Positions 34,501 to 45,635 of a DNA stretch of 64,000 nt are shown here, piece by piece. The notes below the pieces were generated by a model. That model worked only from the letters and a program-made list of their open reading frames with translations. It ran no database searches and was not told where the DNA came from. The stretch is from positions 88,557,052 through 88,621,051 of the forward strand of contig CM065297.1 of assembly GCA_032871835.1 (NCBI GenBank), given 5' to 3'. The DNA comes from Dipteronia dyeriana. Its lineage: Eukaryota; Streptophyta; Magnoliopsida; Sapindales; Sapindaceae. The position numbers and the translations under genes were made by a program. Numbering within the stretch: position 1 is the first letter of the stretch; each line of letters begins with the position of its first letter.

Positions 34501-37500
34501 TCACGGATCAATTGCCATGGGAGTAATGCGCCTTTTAGCCGGCTTATTTTGGACAGGTTTTGCATATTTCACTTCTTTTGTTTCTGACACTGTTTTTCTG
34601 CTTTTTTCCGCTTCATTCCTCTCCACTTCCATTGGTTTACTGTCTCCTGCAACAGAGCCATCGTTTCTAGTTTCACCTTCTTTCATAGTTTCTCCCTCCG
34701 TTTGCAGGATGTCAGCTTTATTTCTCTCTGTTTCCATTGCTCTGCTATCTCCTGCAACAGAAACATCATTTTTAGTAGTATTTCCTTCTTTCCTTTCTCC
34801 TGATTTCTGGTTGTCAATTTCGTCCCTCTGTGTTTCCATTGGTATGCTATCTTCTGTCCTTTCTGTTTCTATTTTATTGTAGTCTGCTTCATTCTTTTCT
34901 GCTTCCGTTAGTCTGCTATCAGCGGCAACTGGATTATCCTTTGTAGTTGTTAAGATTATCATGTCCTCTGATTTCTGAACAACAGGGCTTTTGTTCACAT
35001 TTTCAATGACTTTATTTCCTAACATAACAATTGAAACAGATTATTAGAGAAAGGGGCAGAGTGGAGTTTATTAATAGACAAATAAAAGAAATTGAAGCAG
35101 TGAATGCAAACCTGACAAGGAGATGGGAAATCCCAATTCATTATTCTCAAACTCAACTAAAGTACAGTAACCATCATGAGAGGACAATGCTAAATAACGA
35201 GCATCAGGTGACCTTGAGACAGCAAACAAAGGAAGCCGTTCAGAACAGCAGAAACATGTCATCTACTGTAATCACAGTAAGAAATTGTAGACATTAATCA
35301 AACACATTTGCAGAATAGCTAAACAATTTTACCATGAAATGTCAGTTATGGCTGCATAGTGAAGGCCAGCCAAGATTGCTATGGGGGGGACACTCTCCGT
35401 GTCATAGATGTACAAAGAATTTAAAGTTGCAATGGCAAAGACAATGCGATAAGGGAGCTTGAAGAACCCAGCTGCACAAGTCAGCAAAGAACATTAAGCT
35501 TGTTAAAGAATCTCGAAATTGTTATGCATATTATATGTTCCCATTCTTATTTTACTATGTTTGATATATTGCAATTTAAGTTTTTCATGTCTTTTGTCAC
35601 CATATTTATCTAGTCTAATAAGACTATAAAATATAAATAGATAGGCCCCTTGTGTATTTGCAATATATATAAACATCTTTTTAATGTTTTACATGGTATC
35701 AGAATTCAGACCATATATCCTTCTCATAAACACAACTTTAAGAAATTTATCATTTGGACGGCAATACCTAAAATTCTCTATCGATTGATTAACATATCAA
35801 CTATTAGTATAATTAGCATGTTGAATCTCTTTCTAACTATCCAACAAGCCGTTCCATCCTCTCTATCAAACTGTTTCATCGGCCTCTCTCCGTTTCATTG
35901 GCTTCTGTCAAGATATTTCATCAGTCTCTCTGTTAAACCATTTCATCCGTACCCTTGTCAAGCCGTTTAGTCAAATATCTCTATCAATTCGTTTCGTATG
36001 CATCTTTGTCCAATCATTTGGTTGACATCTTTATCGAGCCGGTCCATCGACCTTTCAATGGACTCATTACCATGCCATCGGAACTTTGCAAACTCAAACC
36101 ACTTTATCTCCCCATCATGGGTTTGAAGGGATGTTAAAGAATCTCGAAATTGTTATGCATATTATAAGTTTCCATTCTTATTTTATTATGTTTGATATAT
36201 TACCATTTAAATTTTTCATATCTTAAGTAACCATATTTATCTAGTCTTATAAGCCTATAAATAGGTACCTAATGTATTTGTCATATGCATCCCAATATAT
36301 ATAAAAATAAAAAATAAAAAAATTCGCTTCTTATTGTTTAACAAAGATTAACATAAAAAATGCAATGAGCTAGAATAAGTCCAAACCAATAGCAGATATC
36401 CGCATGAACGTACCTGAGTTTGGTCCCCGAAGGCTAAAAGCGAGAGGACAGAAACGAACTGCTATAACAGGTTTGCTACCACCAGGGAGTTGTAGAGCAG
36501 GCCTACAGATCAAACATTAAGAGTTGTCAAGCTCGATACATCATTCTAGATAGATAATGGACCATAATTTCAATTAAGAGGATTGGTTTTGGTGAACCTC
36601 AATGATGAGGAAAATTATATAAAAAAAAAACAAATTAAGAGGATTTTTGTACTGAAGTTATAGGGTTCAAGTGCATTGCCTTGAAAGATCCTTTCTCGAA
36701 AATATGTAAGCTGTATTCAATGTTTCAGATGTAGGTGAAATTTTGTGAGAACCTGTGGAAAGAACAGCAACCGGAATATCAACATGGATAAACATAACTG
36801 TCATGAATATATTGTTGCTAAAGTAACCAATGCAGGAAGTTAGAGGTTCCAAATAAGATGTGATAAAGTACAGTCGTCCTAATTGAAGAATCAAATAGGT
36901 TAAATTATATATTCTGCGTAGACATGCCAGAGCATCATTGGATTACTGTAGCATCATGATTACACATAAATAAATGTAGGCTTATTAAGTATAACTCCTG
37001 CAGTACAAAACTAAGATGGTAACGCAAGATTTGAGGCTGACTAATGAAACTTCACTTCCTTACTCATACATATGCAGTGAGAGAAAAAATAGAGTAAGAG
37101 GTATATCCTTCCCCTTTACGTTCATATCTCACAGAAATGGTTTTCAATTTGAAAAAAAGGGTGACACGAATTTCCAACTGAGGTGTAAGAGAACCTAACA
37201 TATGCTCAAACATCGTCAGTATTCACTAATGAGTCATTTTAACTAATGTATAATATACATTTAAGACAGTATTGGTCCTAGCGTTCCAGTTCCAGAGAAT
37301 ATGCACACTGATAGGAGAAACTCAGAGTTTTTGGTGGAAAATAGATAGACTCCGTGCTACTAAGTCAAGCTGTATTCCAAAAAGGCAACTTTGCCAACCT
37401 GTTGCATAAGAAAAAGGCAGCACTTTCTGTAAAGAAATACAGCCATTTTCAAAAGTACATGCATCAAGTCTGATACGATACATGAACGCGAGAGCTAAAG

Positions 37501-40500
37501 TGTGTGATATAAAAGTTATGTTTTGCAACCAGGGATCGATCAAGTTACTAGACAAGACTTCTTAGATAACCAACAATCAGGGGGAAATGTCTAACAACAT
37601 AATTGATTATTTAATCCAACTGGAAAAACATTGAGGCCCATACCTGCTGGCACAAGTAAAAATGAACCATCAGGTGACCAGGCTAATCTTCGAAAAAATG
37701 ATGGCAGAGTTTCATCATGAAAAAGATGGTTTTTTGCTGACTGCATCCCAAACCATGTGTAAACTTTATTAGATTCCATTCAAAATCCACAACAAATAAA
37801 GATGATCACTCATTCTCTAACCTTCGAGTCATCTACTGATTGTGATCCTGTCTTAGTAATGACATGCTGACAAACATAATTAATCTTATCAACACCTTTA
37901 GTTTTTGTTGGCTTATTGGCATAAATTCGGCAAGTTCTATCCGAACTAAGAGAGGCAGCATACTTGGATAATGGATCCCAGGCCACACCCTGAACATAGT
38001 GGAAATGGTCATCCAATATCTGAATGACAGAACCTGTAGACCGGAAGCCAGAACCATTAAGGGACAAAATTAAAGGGAAAATTACTCTGACACCCCGGTC
38101 ATTACACATAAAATAAAAGATATTAAAAATTAATTAGAATTAATAAAAATAATAATAATTACAAATTAAAATTTGATATTATATAAAAATTGGAACTCGT
38201 GTGAACATAGTAAGTTAAGCGTGGAGTTTTCAGGAAAGTGAGTGACAAACTTGATGCTCAGCTAGTTTGCAAAGGCGAGAGGACCGGGATGACATGAGAG
38301 TGAGAGAGGACTGGAAGTGTTGTTTTGGCCAGTCGAGATATGGATTCTGGATGAGACTTTTTGTGAGAGAATGGAAGTATTGGATTAGGGTGTCATGATA
38401 GAGGATGGAATGGAATGAATCAGAAAAATGAAGCTTAGCAATTTCATGCTGATAGGATTTGCGCATGTGTTGGCTTCTAATCATCAGATAAATTGGATGT
38501 GGAAGATATTGATATTACTTCAAAGTTTGGAGCAGCATAGAGGAACCTCCTCCATGCTGGAGTTCGTGGAGGCCGGTGGAGTTGGCCTCCAATTTTTTTT
38601 AAAGTTGTCTTATTAAAATTTATGTAGTATTTTCTTTTCTTAGATTAAAAACAGTAAACTTAATGGAATAAATAGGTACTAACAGGAGAATTGGTCTTTG
38701 TATAAGAAACCGAATTTTCAATCAGCCTGTAATGAAGGAAAACTTCACATGGTGTGAATGTATTCTCCAAAAATAGAGCATCTTAATGCATGTCTTATAC
38801 ATTTTCTTTCTTACCTTTGTTAATATCCCACACAATGCAAGAATTATCAACAGATCCAGAGATGAGAAATGCGCCATCGGTAGACCACTCCAGGTCCAGA
38901 ACATCTTTGCGGTGAAATCTATCAGAAAGATAAATAAATAAAGGTAATTAGCATAAAACTCATACTGTTTAAAGGTCAAGTCCAACCAAGGGCTTGAACC
39001 ATGCAAATCTCACATATATGTTGTACAATTTGATGAATGAATGAAAGCTTAATTTTACCTAATACACAACCCAAAACTTAACCCAAAAATCAACCCAAAT
39101 GATGGGGCAAGTGATTAGATGCTCATCACTTCCCACATCAATTGAGTTGTTTTTGGGTTGTATAACATTACTCTAATTTTAATGTTACTTGATACAAAGT
39201 TTCTTCTACATTTGATAGATACAATTTTGTTGCAGTGCTTTTTGTGTATTCATTTATGATACAATCAATTTGGTCAATTAATTTCAATCAGAATTAAAAG
39301 ACTGAAATTCTAAAGAATGTGCCTAATCAAATTACAAGTGACAACATTAGATCCAACATTAATCAGCCTAACCCAGTGCACTTCCATTTCTTTAGGGAAA
39401 TAGCTTTTGCTTCATGGCTGTATGGAGAAACTTAATGACATGTAGCTGAAAGAACTTACGATAAAGTTTTGAGGACTTTCCATGTTTGACCGGTTTCTGT
39501 TGAGTGCAACATCCATAGGAGCAGCTCACCTCCTACAGATATTTAAGAACACAATGCCCAGTTACGCTGTCTAGCTATACCACAATATATCTAGTTTGGA
39601 TCAAATGTAAAAGACAATAGTCAAGGGAAACTGTAGTCATACCATCAGCACCAGAGGCAAGTTGTTCTCCTGCAAGATATCAAAAGAATAATTAAATTTC
39701 ATTATCAGGGAAAATGCCATGATAATAAGCAATGCAGACAGCAATTACAAACAAATTAATTTTCAGAAGCCACTGCGTGAACTAGTCATGGATTCCCAAA
39801 TAATTCTTTATATAAAAGATTTAGATGAGGCTTATGGGAAAAATGTTAATTTTTTTCTTTTCATTTTTCCTTTTTTTTTTTTTTGGATCATGGGAACAAT
39901 GTCAATTGTAACTTAAAATTGGCTAAAATATGAACTGTTGCAATTAATGAATCAGAAGAGAAGTTTAAACTCCAAAGACATTAGCCAGAAAATACACAAA
40001 TGAAGGTACATACAACTTTGAGGGACACGATTTTGTCCTCACCTGAAGGAGAGAATCGAAGGATATTTACAGCAGAGCCATGATACGATAAGCTATTTTG
40101 ATACGTAGCCGAAGGTATTTTCTTCTCTGCTTCACCCGAACTTATTAACCAAAGCTGAAAATTTAATTACATCATAGATTATAGTTAGTTCGCCACTCCG
40201 CCCTGACTAAAACATGTTGCAATTCAAAAGCATTACTTCAGATATTAACTTATTATTTTGCTAAAAATATGGCATATTTAAAATAAAACATATAATCAGT
40301 AATTAATCAATGTGATTTTGGTATTTTAAGAAATGACAAAATCAGTTCAACACAACAAAATAGAGTAAGTAGTCTTACTCCAACGACTGATCCTTTTGTT
40401 TTTCTCACCAGTGCCCCGATGAAACTATAAAAACCAACATCGAACTCCACCAATGTAAACCCAATCAAATACAAATAACCATTAAGCAGTAAAATTTCTA

Positions 40501-41110
40501 TCCAATATAGGGACTTTTTCCGCCTAAATAAAAGCATCCCAAAATATTCGAAACTCTATAACACATCTAGCATGAGGAGAATTAGAGGGAAAAAATCAGT
40601 GAGGACGCACCATCTCTACCAACCGCAATCTTTCAGTAAATGGCCGAAAAGAGTCAGGACCAAATAAATCCATTCAAGGGAGAGAATCATTTTACAAATT
40701 TATTTTGACCGGAGTGAAAATTAATTTATCCACACACATAATTTTAACAATAAGTGTATCATCGTCAAATTTACAATAATGATTCCTTATTCTGAGACAG
40801 AGATATTTGCCCGCGACTCCTACAATCCCGGGCGCAATTCAATAAATCAACCATTTAGACAAGCCAATTGAGACTGGCACTAAAATCAAATCATTTCTAT
40901 ACAAATCAATCAATAGAAGTCGTTCAAGATAAAATTTGATCCCATAAAAAAAGGAATTCTTATCAACAAAAACAGAAATTTGAGTGAAAACCAAACCTTG
41001 ATGTCGTAATCGGCGCCGCCAGTAGCGAGGAGACCGGAAACTGGGTGGAAATCTAGGGTTAGGACCGGTTTCATATCGTGCCAGTTAATCTGAACTGTGC
41101 CTCCCTTCAT
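34501..41110 (-). CDS. FAS2: FASCIATA2-like CAF-1 p60 subunit (WD40)
   Basis: Twelve coding exons, high to low: 41110-40997, 40154-40043, 39669-39643, 39532-39460, 38918-38815, 38033-37822, 37740-37644, 36752-36680, 36502-36414, 35471-35333, 35212-35112, 35018-34501. They join in frame to 514 residues. The product is the middle subunit of chromatin assembly factor 1, which places H3-H4 on replicating DNA in the nucleus. Family markers: start [14 protein letters not shown]40 blocks ([35 protein letters not shown]), [27 protein letters not shown] and end [12 protein letters not shown] repeats fill roughly residues 10-340. The last exon encodes a charged tail with repeats. All introns are GT-AG except intron 8, which reads GC-AG. 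Exon 3 is only 27 bases. Intron 9 holds a TRIM element. The length is close to the Arabidopsis protein as I recall it. Confidence 0.92.
35501..36343 (+). mobile_element. TRIM (miniature LTR retrotransposon) in FAS2 intron 9
   Basis: Direct repeats at 35501-35693 and 36132-36343 both begin TGTTAAAGAATCTCG and end ACA. A primer site TGGTATCAGA follows the first repeat at 35694, and a purine-rich GGGTTTGAAGGGA precedes the second. Flanks AAGCT (35496-35500) and AAGAT (36344-36348) form a 5-bp target duplication with one mismatch. The inner 440 bases contain no gag or pol. The size and layout define a TRIM. It lies in intron 9 of FAS2, opposite to the gene's direction. Confidence 0.88.
39061..39167. 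mobile_element. Short inverted-repeat MITE in FAS2 intron 4
   Basis: The left arm (ACACAACCCAAAA, ATGATGGGGCAAGTGAT) pairs with the right arm (ATCACTTCCCACATCA, TTTTTGGGTTGTAT) around a 9-base turn. The whole unit is about 107 bases and folds as one hairpin. No target duplication was fixed. Confidence 0.55.
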
Positions 41111-41241
41111 TCTCTTATTTTTCCTTAATCAGGTGTATTTTCTCGGGAAAATGACGGATTTTTTTAATTTTTTTTAGGGATCGGAACAAAAAGAGTGGAA
41201 ATAGCGAGAGAACGACTGAACGAGGGAGGGAGTGTTTTACA

Positions 41242-41253
41242 TTTGGCGGGAAA
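41242..41253 (-). promoter_or_regulatory. E2F-type site upstream of FAS2
   Basis: The plus strand reads TTTGGCGGGAAA, so on the gene's strand it is TTTCCCGCCAAA, a textbook E2F site. It lies about 130 bases upstream of the FAS2 ATG. E2F sites drive S-phase genes, and CAF-1 acts in S phase, so S-phase control is a reasonable inference. Confidence 0.75.
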
Positions 41254-41883
41254 ACATGGGCAATAATGGTAATTTCCTCTTAGGGGTTACAATGTTGTGT
41301 TCACATCTATCCAAACACGGTCACTTATAGTTTTTTTTCTCAACTCAAACACGTCGTAAGTCAAATCTTAAATACAAATCATTAAATTTATAGAGTTATT
41401 AAGTACGTTAATTTATAACTCGTATCGATTTCGATACCCAAAAATTACAGTTTCTTTTTCTACACTCTATTTACCTATGAAAGTAATAAAATATTTAGGA
41501 TTTATTTATTATTTTTTTAAACAGGGAAAAAACATTAAAAACAATTATTAGAAGAATTTAAGTTCCGTCATGTAAGCGTTTTTCAGTTGCTGTTTTTCGA
41601 AAATAAAAATAAAATTGAAAACAGTATTTTTTGTTTCATTTTCAAATTCTGAAAACACGTCTGGTAACAAATACTGAAAGCTGTATTTTAAAAATGAAAA
41701 CGGAAAAAACGCGTCTGGTAGGTTAACCGAAAGCTATCAAAAATTGAAATATCGATTTTAGTATTTTGTTTAATATTATTACAATTTATCAACAAATTTA
41801 GTAAAATTATTTTTTCAACCTAATTCTTATTTTGATTATGCTATCCACATATCTTTGTTATTTTAAAATAAATGAATAGGGCA
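41254..41883. other. Intergenic, upstream of FAS2
   Basis: AT-rich sequence without a recognisable gene or terminal repeat. Confidence 0.4.
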
Positions 41884-42182
41884 TAAAACCTAAGGAAAAA
41901 TCTATCGGGTATGGGTAACCATATTCTGATCGAGTCACCATGTCCTGAGGAAAAAAAGCGCCAGGTCATCGGGTCATCCTAACCTGTTTTTTTTTTCTCG
42001 GGTCAGGGTGATCAGATGGATATTTTCCTTGGGATAGGACCCGATGGACTTTTTCATAGATTTTCTAACCATGTAAACCTATGGAAAAATCCATCGGGTC
42101 AAGGTGACCCGACAAACTATCTCAAGGAAAGAAATAAAGTGTCGGGTCAAGGTGATCCGATAGATTTTTCCTTAGGTTTTAT
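41884..42182. repeat. Fold-back repeat with CGGGTCAAGGTGACCCGA-like units
   Basis: The ends pair: TAAAACCTAAGGAAAAATCT at the left and its complement (AGATTTTTCCTTAGGTTTTA) at the right, about 26 bases in all. The interior repeats smaller palindromic motifs such as ATCGGGTCAAGGTGACCCGA and GGAAAAATCCATCGGGTC. It is probably a small transposon, but the target duplication is unclear. The frame 42016-42216 is an artefact of the repeats. Confidence 0.6.
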
Positions 42183-45081
42183 ATTTACCTCACATTTTCC
42201 TCACCTAAATCAATGATCTTGATTAATGCTATCTTTTGGTAGAGTAAAAACATAAAATTAATAGTAATTATCCAGACAATTGATTTACTATATTAAACAC
42301 TTGTAGCAATAGATTATGGAGGTAATGATAAGGTGATGAGAGGATTCGGATCCAATTTATAAAGGTCTCAAATTAGGATCATGATTCTCTCATTACCTTT
42401 TTATTATAGACTTTTAATAATCTTGTAGTACCTGAGCAAAAAAGAAAATATATGGTTAAGATTTGTTCATTTTTTCTCTCATGCAAGTAGTTGTTTTATT
42501 TACAATTTAAAAAAACCCAAAAAAAAACAAAAAAAAACAAGGTTAGGAAAGGACCAAACTCGTCCAATTGACCAATTTGCTCTAAAATATCATTTTTATC
42601 TTTTCATACTTCTACATTTCATTTCTTCGAAAAAAAACCATAAAATTTGTAAAAACGTTTATTCCGGTCATCACAACACAACCAAAAACAAAAATCGCAT
42701 AAATAAGTTGAAAATCCTACTGGTTTAACTGTTTAAGAAACTCAATAAAGTAGATTTAAGAGGAGAAAAACAAAAGAATGTGTTGTCATTTTCTTATATT
42801 CTAAATGAAGTTCTTATTTATATATTTATTTAATAATTATTTTAAGGAATCCATTTATTTATTAAAGGTAGGGATAGTGCTACCCATAAAATTAACTATT
42901 ACACCTATTTTTATAAGTATATAGATATCTAAAATTTAAAAAATGAGAGTTTTTCCTTACGATATAATGTTTTTCTTTATACATTTCATTTCTAAAGATA
43001 CTTCATTTTAAAATTTTAAATTTTTAAAAGTTCTCAAGACACTTTATTTTTTTTTTTCAAATCATCCATTTTATCTTTTGGCACCCCTATTTTAAAGACA
43101 CTTCGTTTAAAATAAAAAAATCTAAAGACATGCCATTTTATTTTAATATTGATCATTTTGAATAATTCTTTTTAAAAATTTTGAAATGAGAAATAGAAAT
43201 GAGATGTAAAGTAATCATATGAAAATATAGAGAATAAAACTGAACAAAAATGAAGAGATCGAAACATTAAGAAAATTATTTTGGAGATCAATCTGTGAAA
43301 ATATGAAAACAATTTTGATTTTTTTTAGTTGAGAAAAAAAAAATATATTGAGTAACAAAATTATTTTAAATATATTTTTCTAGATTATATATATATATAC
43401 ACACACATTTCTAGTGATGATGATGATTGAATGTGGGTGGTATTTGAAAAAAAATGATTTCAAATTTAGTTGAATCGAAAAACATGAAAACTTTTTTTAT
43501 AGATAAAAAAATTGGTGATGATAATGATGAAGTGTGTGAAAAAAATATTATTTTGACAAAAAAAGATGAAGATATTTTTGGGTTTGTAAAACGGGAAAAA
43601 AAAAATATAAAAGAGGAAAAAATCACATATAGGAAAAAAAACCTGTTCTCCATAAAAATAGTTGGATTGCAAACAACATTTCTCTAAAAAATAAATAAAC
43701 ATTACTATAAGCACTCATGCTAATTCCAATATAATATTTATTAAAATGAATATATTCATTTTATTTATAAACCCTCTTAAATTAATAACACACCCAATTT
43801 ATATATATAAAAAAATCATACTATTTTTGGAATCAAACCCGCTTCTAATGATGATCCAATTTATTAATTTACTATTGAAAATGTCTTGAATGTAAGAGAC
43901 TTATAAAATAGAATATGTAGAACTTGATTGTATATGAGGTCACGAGATTTTCAATCTAAAATTCTCTTATATATACAGTTATCTTTAAAAATAAAAAAAA
44001 TAATAAAAAAATCCTCAATGATATCTACCTTTATCTTTTAAAAAATTAAATTTTAAAAAGAAAACCTCAGTCATAACTAAACATAAAAGAAAGACAAAAA
44101 AGGTAAAGAAACATTTACCCCTATATGATCAGAGTCTTTTGAATTATTTTTTTCACATTACTTTGTTATATGCTAATTCATATGATGATTAGAATTTATA
44201 AATTTTGATACTTGAAATAAAATTAGAATTTAATTAGTTTTTATCATAAAAATTATGGTTTATCATAATATTTTTTTAATAAAAAGATATAGTTGAAGAT
44301 ATTTATGTAAATAATGAGTGTAGATAGTATTTAGTTTCTTTTTAATTAAAATAATTTATCTTTATTGGTAAATTTTATTAGGATATTTTTTTAATTAATT
44401 TTTTTAATAAAATATGGATGTACTATTTAATTTATGGGTGAGAATATCGAAATTAATTTCATAATTATTAAAGAACTTGTCATTTTAACTATCTACTATC
44501 TATTCATTATAATTGGGCTGGGCCTCACAAATAGAAAACATATGTAGGATGGGATAAGCATAAAATTGGGGATTCTAATGGCCTAGTTGGAAAAAAGGTT
44601 CATTAGGTTTCTTATAGGTCAGGTATTCTATAGGAGCATCGTGCAGAAATTTTATGCTCATTAGAATATAATATGGGTGTTTGGGCAAATTCTTTTATTC
44701 AATTTATTTTTAAAAAAATAGTTATGTAAGATTTTTTTTTTTCAAAATATAAATTTGGAATTCGAAAGAATAAGATACGACTTAAATTTATCAACTCAAC
44801 GTGTGAAAGTGAGAGGCTTAATTTTGTTGTATGAGACCTTAAAATTTTCCAAAAGATTCATCATATTCTAATTGCAGACTTATCGTAAGCTGCCTAACTA
44901 TTTATAGTGTGATGAGAATTAATTCTAATGTCCTATTTTGTATTTTAACTAGAGGAGATGATACTTATGTAGAGTTCTGTAAAATTATGTATCAAAGATT
45001 TCAAGATATGGGTGCCAAGATATATTGAACATTGGGTCAATAACAATTTCGCTCACAAAATTATTTCGGGTGACATGAGTT
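42183..45081. other. AT-rich intergenic DNA
   Basis: Nearly 3 kb with long A and T tracts and a short TA/CA microsatellite near 43390-43405. Frames at 43411-43714 are low-complexity. No gene, RNA or clear terminal repeat was found. Confidence 0.5.
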
Positions 45082-45611
45082 TGATACACTTTGGAAAAGT
45101 TTATACACGTAGGAAGGGTAAGGGACATGTTGGAGACAATGGCACAAAAAGGAGCATGCTGGTAGAAGGCAACTTGGAGGCTGGTGGAGCAGAGGTTGTT
45201 ACAAAAGAATCCAAAACATGAGGCAACTTGGAGGCTGAGGTGGCAGAGGTTGTTACAAAAGAATCCAAATTAGAAAGTGGTCGAGAAAATGAGGATATAA
45301 GGAGTGAGGAAAAGGGGCAGTGGGGCATTTGAGAATTGAAATTCTTCTTGGATCATAGGGAGAGAATAGGCCTCTCGAATGCCTACCTATGTTTTGTTGC
45401 TTATTTTCCCTGCTATTCTTTTCTTAGTCATTTCATTATTTGTGCAATTGCAACAACTGTGATTCTCAATACTATTTCATTAAATCAATATAAAAGAATT
45501 ATTGTGGAAATCTGTATAAATTGGATGAATGGAGACTGTTGAGTAGTTTACAGATTGTTGGAAGTGTTGTCGTGTGTTGTTTGGAGTGAGCTCTTTTGCT
45601 GGATTGTATCA
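45082..45611 (+). repeat. 5' LTR of the Gypsy element
   Basis: Ends directly before ATT and the primer site. It holds a tandem duplication of about 60-65 bases (AGGCAACTTGGAGGCTG to AAAGAATCCAAA). The same duplication is in the 3' LTR, so it predates this insertion. Confidence 0.88.
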
Positions 45612-45614
45612 ATT

Positions 45615-45626
45615 TGGTATCAGAGC
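45615..45626 (+). other. Primer-binding site, initiator tRNA-Met type
   Basis: TGGTATCAGAGC, three bases after the 5' LTR, is complementary to the initiator tRNA-Met 3' end. Confidence 0.9.
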
Positions 45627-45635
45627 ATCGATCTC

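Noticed and set aside
43411..43714. Overlapping Phe/Lys-rich frames on both strands
   Set aside because: Products of A/T-rich low complexity.
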